Positions 6,593-11,420 of a stretch of 11,420 nt of DNA are shown piece after piece. The DNA is taken from positions 1-11,420 of the forward strand of contig NZ_CAMPHH010000095.1 of the NCBI RefSeq assembly GCF_946885855.1. The letters run 5' to 3'. Position numbers and translations under genes: made by a program. The notes below the pieces were generated by a model. It had not been told where the DNA came from. It worked only from the letters and a program-made list of their open reading frames with translations, and ran no database searches. Numbering within the stretch: position 1 is the stretch's first letter; every line of letters starts with the position of its first letter. The DNA is from an uncultured Actinotalea sp. (lineage in GTDB: Bacteria; Actinomycetota; Actinomycetes; Actinomycetales; Cellulomonadaceae).

Positions 6593-6610
6593 CGGTGCGG
6601 GGCCGCACCG
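6593..6610 (-). other. Small hairpin in the glycosyltransferase leader
   Basis: CGGTGCG and CGCACCG pair around GGGC in the 5' leader, between the promoter and the Shine-Dalgarno sequence. Unlike the flagellin leader hairpins it has no ANGGA in the loop. The function is unknown and it may be chance in such GC-rich DNA. Confidence 0.35.
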
Positions 6611-6619
6611 GACCTCTGC

Positions 6620-6647
6620 CCATCGGCCGCCCCGCCGTCGACGTGAG
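6620..6647 (-). promoter_or_regulatory. Sigma-28-type promoter of the glycosyltransferase
   Basis: CTCA (6644-6647), 16 bases, then GCCGATGG (6620-6627), ending 55 bases before the ATG. This is the best match in the window to the sigma-28/WhiG pattern (-10 box GCCGATAA) and places the gene in the flagellar late regulon. Confidence 0.75.
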
Positions 6648-6661
6648 CACCGCACCGACGC

Positions 6662-6696
6662 GACGAGGGCCGCACCCGGTGGGTGCGGCCCTCGTC
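6662..6696 (-). terminator. Hairpin terminator after the sigma factor gene
   Basis: A perfect 16-bp stem (6662-6677 with 6681-6696) with the loop GGT lies 98 bases past the sigma gene stop and 14 bases upstream of the glycosyltransferase -35 box. It closes the sigma transcript and isolates the next unit. No T-run is seen. Confidence 0.8.
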
Positions 6697-6794
6697 CTGG
6701 CTCGTCGTCCGGCGGCTCCAGCCGTCCGACGGGCTCCTGCTGTGCGACGGCCCCGGTGAGCGGGTCCGTCGGTTGCGGCTCGCGCCGCGTGACG

Positions 6795-7715
6795 TCAGAC
6801 GGCGACGCGCTGGCGCTGCGCCACCTTCGGCAGCTCCGCGACCTTCGGCAGCTCCGGCGCGACGACGTCGTGCTGGGCGGTGCGCTGCGTCGGCACCTGG
6901 GCGACCGCGGCCGCCGTGGTCGCCGTGGCGGCCCGGGCCGCGACCTGCGCGAAGTAGGCCCGGCGACGGCGCTCGGCGACGCCCTCGGGACGCTCGGCAG
7001 CGGGCACCAGGTCGGGGTCCAGCGAGGCGTTGATGCCGTCCTTGAGCAGGCCGAGCGCCTCGGTGCGCAGCTGGCTGATGCGGGACTGCGTCACGCCGAG
7101 CTCGTCGGCGAGCTCCGCCACCGGACGGTCGTGGAAGAAGAGCTGCTCGACCACGTAGCGCAGGCGCTCGGGCAGGGCCGCGACGCCGGCGCCGAGGAAC
7201 TGCAGGCGCTCGTTGACCAGCAGGCTCTCCTCCGGGCCCATGGTCGTGGACACGACCGTGTCCGCGATGGAGCCGTCGAAGCCCTCGATCGACAGGACGC
7301 GCGTCTCGGCGTCACCGCGGGCGGCGTCGACCTCCTCGACCGCGACGCCCATGGCCTCGGCGAGCTCGACCCGCGAGGGGGCGCGGCCGAGGGTGCCGGT
7401 CATCTCGTCGGTGAGCGTCGTGATCCGGCGGGCGCGCTGCCGGGCGCCGCGCGACACCCAGTCCATGCTGCGCAGCTCGTCGACGAGCGCGCCGCGGATG
7501 CGCAGGGCGGCGTAGCGGGCGAAGGGCACGCCCGTCGTCTCGTCGTAGGAGCGCGCCGCCCGGACCAGGGCGAGGTGCCCGGCGGAGACGAGGTCGCTGC
7601 GCGAGACGTAGCTGGGGACGCGAGCGAGCATCGCGTTGACGTGGTAGCCGACGAGAGCGAGGTTCTCGGTGACGAGCTCGTTCGTCGGGTGCTGGGTGGA
7701 AGCCGTGGGAGCCAT
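6795..7715 (-). CDS. fliA: Flagellar sigma factor, FliA/WhiG (sigma-28) type
   Basis: This RNA polymerase sigma factor of the sigma-70 superfamily should direct late flagellar transcription. In the 306-residue protein, region 2 spans about 13-88 (NLALVGYHVNAMLARVPSYV, SDLVSAGHLALVRAARSYDE, FARYAALRIRGALVDELRSMDWVSR), region 3 about 90-140, and region 4 about 180-226 (ALPERLRYVVEQLFF, ELADELGVTQSRISQLRTEAL, the helix-turn-helix for the -35 box). Region 1.1 is absent, as in this class. A 76-residue alanine-rich tail after residue 230, ending in two ELPKVA repeats, is unusual; FliA/WhiG proteins usually stop near 240-280 residues. No Shine-Dalgarno sequence precedes the ATG and no alternative in-frame GTG or TTG lies near, so translation may be leaderless. 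It is transcribed divergently from flgN. No anti-sigma FlgM gene is visible. Confidence 0.92.
   Translation of the reverse strand: MAPTASTQHPTNELVTENLALVGYHVNAMLARVPSYVSRSDLVSAGHLALVRAARSYDETTGVPFARYAALRIRGALVDELRSMDWVSRGARQRARRITTLTDEMTGTLGRAPSRVELAEAMGVAVEEVDAARGDAETRVLSIEGFDGSIADTVVSTTMGPEESLLVNERLQFLGAGVAALPERLRYVVEQLFFHDRPVAELADELGVTQSRISQLRTEALGLLKDGINASLDPDLVPAAERPEGVAERRRRAYFAQVAARAATATTAAAVAQVPTQRTAQHDVVAPELPKVAELPKVAQRQRVAV
6819..6854 (-). repeat. 18-bp tandem duplication in the sigma factor tail
   Basis: Two 18-base units (6819-6836 and 6837-6854) differ at one base and encode ELPKVA twice, at residues 288-293 and 294-299. It is an in-frame expansion close to the C-terminus. Confidence 0.9.
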
Positions 7716-7722
7716 GGACCGG

Positions 7723-7751
7723 TTTTCGGGGTGCGCTCGCTCACACTTGAG
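7723..7751 (-). promoter_or_regulatory. Possible autoregulatory promoter at the sigma gene start
   Basis: CTCA (7748-7751), 17 bases, then CCCGAAAA (7723-7730). If used, transcription would begin at about the ATG itself, which fits the lack of a Shine-Dalgarno sequence. The spacer is one base longer than in the other copies and the -10 box is imperfect, so this is tentative. Confidence 0.3.
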
Positions 7752-7887
7752 AGCGGCTCGGGGGTGAAAGACCGGGTGCAGTTTCCGGCCGTGCAAATGA
7801 CATCGGTGCAGTTCAGCGCGCTGTCCGGCGTTGTCCGTTTCCGTCCCTTTCGGAATTCGGACAAGCCAGGACACCCGGGAAACTTGA

Positions 7888-7903
7888 GGTGATCTACATC
7901 ACA
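7888..7903. promoter_or_regulatory. CRP/GlxR-type operator
   Basis: The 16-mer GGTGATCTACATCACA matches the TGTGANNTANNTCACA pattern of actinobacterial CRP-family regulators such as GlxR at every defined base except the first. Its centre is 180 bp from the sigma factor ATG and 156 bp from the flgN ATG, so it could act on either arm. Confidence 0.65.
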
Positions 7904-7972
7904 GATGCCATCGTCACCCGAACGGCGCACCGCCCGGTCGGCGCGGGTCGGGCCGAAGGACCGGCGGAATTC

Positions 7973-8000
7973 GTCACATGGTCACGGGTCCGACCGATGG
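7973..8000 (+). promoter_or_regulatory. Sigma-28-type promoter of the flgN operon
   Basis: GTCA (7973-7976), 16 bases, then ACCGATGG (7993-8000), 51 bases before the flgN ATG. Spacing and core match the minus-strand flagellar promoters. Confidence 0.65.
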
Positions 8001-8051
8001 GTGCTCTCGACACGGCGTGGCGACCCCACGCCCGAGACGAGGAGACGGTAG

Positions 8052-8534
8052 ATGGGTCTGAGCGAGCTGTCGGGGGTGCTGTGGCGTGAGCGCCAGCTCC
8101 TCGAGCTGCTGCTGTTCAAGCTGGAGGAGGAGCAGCTCATCCTCACCAGCGGGAAGACCCAGTGGCTCGGGCACGCCACGCGGGAGGTCGAGAGCGTCCT
8201 GGACCAGATCCGCGGCGTCGAGCTCGGCCGGGCGGTCGAGGCGGAGGACGCGGCGCTGGCGCTCGGCCTCGAGCCCGGTGCCGGCCTCGTCGCCATGGCC
8301 GAGCGGGCAGCCGCCCCGTGGGACGCGCTCCTGCGCGACCACCACCAGGCCTTCGTCGACCTGACCGACCAGATCAACGCCCTGGCCGTCGCGAACCGCG
8401 AGCTGCTGGCGACGTCGCACCGCGCCACGCAGGAGACCCTGATGAACCTGCAGGACTCGGTGCGCACCTACGACCCGACCGGCGCCGCCAGCGGCGCGAC
8501 CGGCAGCATGCAGCTGCTCGACCAGGCCCTGTGA
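8052..8534 (+). CDS. flgN: FlgN-family flagellar export chaperone
   Basis: FlgN is a cytoplasmic chaperone for the hook-filament junction proteins FlgK and FlgL, keeping them export-competent. The 160-residue product is almost entirely helical in appearance, with an N-terminal segment LSGVLWRERQLLELLLFKLEEEQLILTSG typical of FlgN-family proteins, a central VESVLDQIRGVELGRAVEAEDAA helix and a helix near 115-150 that would carry the substrate-binding site. Identification rests on this pattern and on its position directly before flgK and flgL, the genes for its expected clients. The ATG follows AGGAG at seven bases. The stop is seven bases before the flgK start, so the two are translationally close. 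It is first in the operon behind a sigma-28-type promoter. Sequence similarity in this family is generally low, so the name depends partly on context. Confidence 0.85.
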   Translation: MGLSELSGVLWRERQLLELLLFKLEEEQLILTSGKTQWLGHATREVESVLDQIRGVELGRAVEAEDAALALGLEPGAGLVAMAERAAAPWDALLRDHHQAFVDLTDQINALAVANRELLATSHRATQETLMNLQDSVRTYDPTGAASGATGSMQLLDQAL

Positions 8535-8541
8535 GGACCAC

Positions 8542-9969
8542 GTGAGCACCTTCTCCGGACTGAGCACCGCGCTCTCGTCCCTCATCGCGCAACGTCAGGC
8601 GCTCGACGTCGCCGGCCAGAACATCGCCAACGCGAACACGCCCGGGTACACGCGGCAGCGTGCGGACCTCCAGTCCGTCCAGGCGCTGACCGCCCCGACG
8701 ATGTTCTCCAACTCGCTCGCCGCGGGGAACGGCGTCAAGGCCATCGGCATCGCGCGGCTGGGCGACGTCTTCCTGGACGCCCGCGTCCGCGCCGAGACCG
8801 GTGCCGCCGCGTACCAGAAGGCGCAGGCGCAGGGCCTCGACCGCCTCCAGTCGACGCTCACCGAGCCCGCGGACAACGGGTTCTCCGCCGCACTCGGGGA
8901 GTTCTGGGCGTCCTGGGAGGACGTCGCGAACCGCCCCGACGACGCCGCGGCGCGCAAGGTGGTCCTCGGCGCCGCCGAGACGCTCCGGGCGCAGATCTCC
9001 GCGGGATACCGGTCCGTCGAGACGCAGTGGTCGCAGATGCGCACCGAGACGGACACCCTGGCCACCGAGGTGAACTCGACCGCCGCCGAGGTGGCCCACC
9101 TCAACGAGCAGATCCGCTCGATCCTCGTCTCGGGCGGCTCCGCCAACGAGCTCATGGACCGCCGCGACCTCGCGGTGACGAAGCTGTCCGAGCTGGTCGG
9201 CGCCGAGGGGCGGCACCGCGAGGACGGCACGATCGACGTCATGGTCGGCGGCAACGCGCTCGTCCGCGGGGTCAAGGCCAACGAGGTCGTCGTCCAGGGC
9301 AGCTACCAGATGGTGCCGGGGACGTCCGGGACCGAGGCAGACCGGGTCCAGCTGCGCTGGGCCGGGACGGGCTCGCCGCTCGTCCCCACGGGCGGGCGGC
9401 TAGCCAGCCATCTCGCCGACCTCGCGCAGGACGGTGCGCTCGACGGGGCGGCCACGGCCTGGAACGGGATCGCGAGGACCCTGCACGACCAGGTCAATGC
9501 CGTCCACGTCACGGGAAGGGACCTGACCGCGGCCGGCGACGGCACACCTGACTTCTTCCGACTCGGCGCCGGAGTCCCCGAGGCGATCGGTCTGCAGGTC
9601 ACGATCGACGACCCGGACCACATCCGCGCCGCGAGCGCGGTGCCCGGCAGCGGTCCGCTCGACGGCTCGGTCGCCCAGCGGATGTCCGGCCTCGCCGCGC
9701 TGGACGGCAGCCCCGACCTCCTCTGGCGCGAGTTCGTCGTCGACCTCGGCGTCCGCACCCGCGCCGCGGAGCAGCGCGCCACCGTCACCGAGACGGCACG
9801 CGCGACGGCGCAGAACCTTCAGCTCTCGCAGGCCTCCGTCGATCTCGACGAGGAGACCGTGAACATGCTCGCGATGCAGCGCGCCTACGAGGGCGCCGCG
9901 CGCGTGCTCACCGCGGTCGACGAGATGCTCGACGTCCTCATCAACCGCACGGGCCTGGTCGGGAGGTAA
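8542..9969 (+). CDS. flgK: Flagellar hook-associated protein 1, FlgK
   Basis: FlgK (HAP1) forms the first ring of the hook-filament junction. The 475-residue protein starts with the rod/hook-family signature FSGLSTALSSLIAQRQALDVAGQNIANANTPGYTRQRADLQS, in which ANTPGYTRQ is the classic motif, and ends with the matching C-terminal helix (SVDLDEETVNMLAMQRAYEGAARVLTAVDEMLDVLINRTG). The central FlgK region includes LMDRRDLAVTKLSELVGAE at about 197-215. Length is at the short end of normal. Translation starts at GTG (8542) with only a modest GAGG upstream, seven bases after the flgN stop, so coupling is likely. The end overlaps the Shine-Dalgarno sequence of flgL. Confidence 0.97.
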   Translation: MSTFSGLSTALSSLIAQRQALDVAGQNIANANTPGYTRQRADLQSVQALTAPTMFSNSLAAGNGVKAIGIARLGDVFLDARVRAETGAAAYQKAQAQGLDRLQSTLTEPADNGFSAALGEFWASWEDVANRPDDAAARKVVLGAAETLRAQISAGYRSVETQWSQMRTETDTLATEVNSTAAEVAHLNEQIRSILVSGGSANELMDRRDLAVTKLSELVGAEGRHREDGTIDVMVGGNALVRGVKANEVVVQGSYQMVPGTSGTEADRVQLRWAGTGSPLVPTGGRLASHLADLAQDGALDGAATAWNGIARTLHDQVNAVHVTGRDLTAAGDGTPDFFRLGAGVPEAIGLQVTIDDPDHIRAASAVPGSGPLDGSVAQRMSGLAALDGSPDLLWREFVVDLGVRTRAAEQRATVTETARATAQNLQLSQASVDLDEETVNMLAMQRAYEGAARVLTAVDEMLDVLINRTGLVGR

Positions 9970-9975
9970 CGCGCC

Positions 9976-10857
9976 GTGATCAACCGGGTGACGCACCAGA
10001 CCGTCCAGCGCTCGACGCTGGCCAACCTCCAGCTCAACCTCGACCGCATGTCGAAGCTCCAGGGCAAGCTCTCCGGGGGCCGGGTCATCACGAAGCCGTC
10101 CGACGACCCCGCGGGGACCGCACAGGCCCTCCAGCTCCGCACCGACAAGCGGGCGACGGAGCAGGCCGCCCGCAACGCCGCCGACGGCGCCGCGTGGCTG
10201 ACCACGATCGACAGCGCTCTGACGACGTCGGTCTCCGCCCTGCGCCGCGCCCGGGACCTCACCGTGCAGGGTGCCAACGGCGCGATGAGCGCCCAGGCCC
10301 GCGAGGCGATCGCCAAGGAGGTCGAGGGCCTCCGGGACACGCTGGTCGCCCAGGCGAACACGAGCTACCTCGGCCGGTCCGTCTTCGCAGGCACGAGCAA
10401 CGACCCCGCCTTCGCCGCGGCTCCCCCCTATGCCTTCACCGGCACGGGGCCGGGCGTCGAGCGCCGGCTCGCGCCGGACGCCGTCGTCCGCGTGGACGTG
10501 GACGGCGCCGCGGCCTTCGGGGCGGCGGGCGCCACCGTCTTCGAGACGCTGGACCGGATCGCGGCGGACCTGCGCAGCGGCGCCCCCGTCGCCACGCACC
10601 TCAACACCATCGACTCGCACATGGAGGCGATGCTCGGGGAGCTCGCCGGCGTCGGCACCCGCCACAAGCAGGTGATGGATGCCCAGCGGGGGATCGAGAA
10701 GACGATCATGGACCTGAAGGGATCGATCGCGGACGTGGAAGACATCGACCTCGCCGCCGTGCTGGTGGAGCTGCAGTCCCAGGAGGTCGCCTACCAGGCG
10801 GCCCTCGGAGCCACCCAGCGCGTGCTCCAGCCGAGCCTCATGGACTTCCTGCGATGA
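9976..10857 (+). CDS. flgL: Flagellar hook-associated protein 3, FlgL
   Basis: FlgL (HAP3) is the second junction protein and contacts the first flagellin subunits. The 293-residue protein shares the flagellin-like N-terminal domain (INRVTHQTVQRSTLANLQLNLDRMSKLQGKLSGGRVITKPSDDPAGTAQALQLR) and a C-terminal helix (EDIDLAAVLVELQSQEVAYQAALGATQRVLQPSLMDFLR) typical of FlgL; the ITKPSDDPAGT motif near residue 35 separates it from true flagellins. Start is GTG at 9976, with GGGAGG overlapping the flgK stop codon at nine-base spacing. The stop overlaps the fliW start in ATGA, indicating translational coupling. Confidence 0.96.
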   Translation: MINRVTHQTVQRSTLANLQLNLDRMSKLQGKLSGGRVITKPSDDPAGTAQALQLRTDKRATEQAARNAADGAAWLTTIDSALTTSVSALRRARDLTVQGANGAMSAQAREAIAKEVEGLRDTLVAQANTSYLGRSVFAGTSNDPAFAAAPPYAFTGTGPGVERRLAPDAVVRVDVDGAAAFGAAGATVFETLDRIAADLRSGAPVATHLNTIDSHMEAMLGELAGVGTRHKQVMDAQRGIEKTIMDLKGSIADVEDIDLAAVLVELQSQEVAYQAALGATQRVLQPSLMDFLR

Positions 10858-11306
10858 GCGTCCTCGTCGCCGTCGCGACCAGCACCGGCCGGGACGTCCC
10901 CGAGCGCCTCGAGTTCGCCGCGTCGCCGCCCGGCATGCTCGACCTGCGCCGCTTCACGCTCTCCGCGCTGGACGACGCCGGCTTCCTCTTCGCCCTCCGC
11001 GCCGACGACGACCCGGGCGTGCGGCTCTTCGTCGTCCCGCCCAGCCCGTACTTCCCCGAGTACGCGCCGCGCCTGGACCCCGAGACGCTCGCGACGCTCG
11101 AGCTGGCCGGCGGTCCCGGCACTGGCGGCGTGGACCCCGTGCTCCTCGTCGTCGTCCACCCCGGCCAGGACGGGCAGCCGCCGACGGCGAACCTCCTCGC
11201 CCCGGTCGTCGTCAACCCGCTCACCGGTGCAGCCCTGCAGATCGTGCTCGACAGCGACGAGTGGCCGCTGCGCGCCCCGCTCGGGGCCAGGGACTCCGCG
11301 GCCTGA
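10854..11306 (+). CDS. fliW: Flagellar assembly factor FliW
   Basis: FliW binds free flagellin and, in Bacillus subtilis, also CsrA. When flagellin is exported, FliW is free to inhibit CsrA and flagellin translation resumes. The 150-residue product has the family length and pattern: an early F..SPPGMLDLRRFTL segment, FLFALRADDDPGVRLFVVPP with PSPYFPEY in the middle, and the strongly diagnostic C-terminal block TANLLAPVVVNPLTGAALQIVLDSDEWPLRAPL (compare N..AP.V.N...G.A.Q.VL....Y.LR.PL). The ATG overlaps the flgL stop (ATGA). It is last in the flgN-flgK-flgL operon and is followed by a hairpin. In many bacteria csrA follows fliW directly; the next gene here has its own promoter and does not start like csrA. 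The flagellin leaders in this window carry candidate CsrA sites. Confidence 0.92.
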   Translation: MSVLVAVATSTGRDVPERLEFAASPPGMLDLRRFTLSALDDAGFLFALRADDDPGVRLFVVPPSPYFPEYAPRLDPETLATLELAGGPGTGGVDPVLLVVVHPGQDGQPPTANLLAPVVVNPLTGAALQIVLDSDEWPLRAPLGARDSAA

Positions 11307-11314
11307 CGGGCGGC

Positions 11315-11339
11315 GGCCGGGCACCGGTTTCGCCCGGCC
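11315..11339 (+). terminator. Hairpin terminator after fliW
   Basis: GGCCGGGC (11315-11322) pairs with GCCCGGCC (11332-11339) around a nine-base loop, starting eight bases after the fliW stop. There is no T-tract. It probably closes the flgN-flgK-flgL-fliW transcript ahead of the next promoter. Confidence 0.65.
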
Positions 11340-11345
11340 CGACCG

Positions 11346-11373
11346 GTCAAGATCGGCAACCGGGCGCCGATGG
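11346..11373 (+). promoter_or_regulatory. Sigma-28-type promoter of the right-edge gene
   Basis: GTCA (11346-11349), 16 bases, then GCCGATGG (11366-11373), 38 bases before a GTG start. The -10 box is identical to that of the glycosyltransferase promoter. Confidence 0.7.
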
Positions 11374-11411
11374 TCCGAGCGGCACCACCACCCAGACCCG
11401 CAGGAGCCACC

Positions 11412-11420
11412 GTGCAGTCG
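11412..11420 (+). CDS. Start of an unidentified gene (first three codons only)
   Basis: GTG CAG TCG follows CAGGAG at five-base spacing and lies 38 bases behind a sigma-28-type promoter, so a gene very probably begins here and belongs to the flagellar or chemotaxis regulon. Three codons cannot identify it. It does not begin like csrA, whose product normally starts MLVLTR. Confidence 0.45.

Larger units (their letters stand above)
7716..8051. promoter_or_regulatory. Divergent regulatory region between the sigma gene and the flgN operon
   Basis: These 336 bases hold no convincing gene. The stretch is noticeably richer in A and T than the flanking coding DNA. Within it I see a CRP/GlxR-like palindrome (7888-7903), the flgN promoter (7973-8000), a possible promoter right at the sigma start (7723-7751), three GTGCA motifs at exact 15-base steps (7776, 7791, 7806), an inverted repeat TTGTCCG/CGGACAA (7831-7837 and 7858-7864), and two copies of CGGAATTCG (7851-7859 and 7965-7973). 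No clear housekeeping -10 box (TANNNT) was found on either strand. Confidence 0.7.

Noticed and set aside
6565..6675. N-terminal extension of the glycosyltransferase to an upstream ATG at 6675
   Set aside because: It crosses a clear promoter and the sigma gene's terminator hairpin, and the GT2 domain with a good ribosome-binding site begins at 6564.
3241..6759. A very long plus-strand open frame of 1172 codons
   Set aside because: It lies antisense to two flagellin genes and the glycosyltransferase, has an Arg/Val/Asp/Gly-rich composition with no recognisable domain, and reflects the scarcity of stop codons in high-GC antisense frames.
7889..8089. Small plus-strand open frame of 66 codons upstream of flgN
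   Set aside because: It spans the CRP-like site and the flgN promoter and overlaps flgN; it has no ribosome-binding site or family resemblance.
11412..11420. csrA immediately after fliW
   Set aside because: The visible codons GTG CAG TCG do not match the usual MLVLTR start and the gene has its own promoter. csrA could still lie elsewhere.

Overview
This window is part of a flagellar late-gene region from a high-GC Gram-positive bacterium. Codons end almost always in G or C, GTG starts are common, and the protein set (FlgN, FlgK, FlgL, FliW, a FliA/WhiG-type sigma factor, short flagellins, FliD, FliS) fits a motile actinomycete. Cellulomonas or a close relative in the Micrococcales is my best guess, but I cannot confirm the genus. 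I see no mobile elements, tRNA, rRNA or CRISPR.

Layout. A 336-bp divergent regulatory region (7716-8051) splits the window. Leftward (minus strand) from it lie the sigma factor gene (6795-7715), a two-domain family 2 glycosyltransferase (5011-6564), three flagellin genes (4063-4902, 3058-3927, 1982-2851), fliD (471-1907) and fliS (from 459, running off the left edge). Rightward (plus strand) lies a tight operon flgN-flgK-flgL-fliW (8052-11306). A further gene then begins only nine bases before the right edge. Each flagellin is followed by a GC-rich hairpin terminator, and the sigma gene and fliW also have terminator-like hairpins.

How the parts work together. FlgK and FlgL form the hook-filament junction, FlgN is their chaperone, the flagellins build the filament, FliD caps it and FliS chaperones flagellin. 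The glycosyltransferase may decorate flagellin. The sigma factor very probably reads a promoter that I find by eye in front of most of these units: (C/G)TCA, exactly 16 bases, then a box close to GCCGATGG. It precedes flagellins 1 and 3, the glycosyltransferase, the flgN operon and the right-edge gene, with a degenerate copy at flagellin 2.

Most interesting signal. All three flagellin leaders carry, about 35 nt before the start codon, a hairpin whose hexaloop is AUGGA(G/C). The stem of flagellin 2 is entirely different in sequence but still pairs. A second ANGGA motif overlaps each Shine-Dalgarno sequence. This is the architecture of CsrA-controlled flagellin leaders, and FliW, the known flagellin-sensing antagonist of CsrA, is encoded in the same window. 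It suggests a FliW-CsrA homeostatic switch on flagellin translation in an actinomycete. No csrA is visible here. Other points of note are a near-consensus CRP/GlxR-type operator between the two divergent arms, homogenised flagellin ends that imply gene conversion, and a suspicious 36-bp perfect inverted repeat at the extreme left edge.
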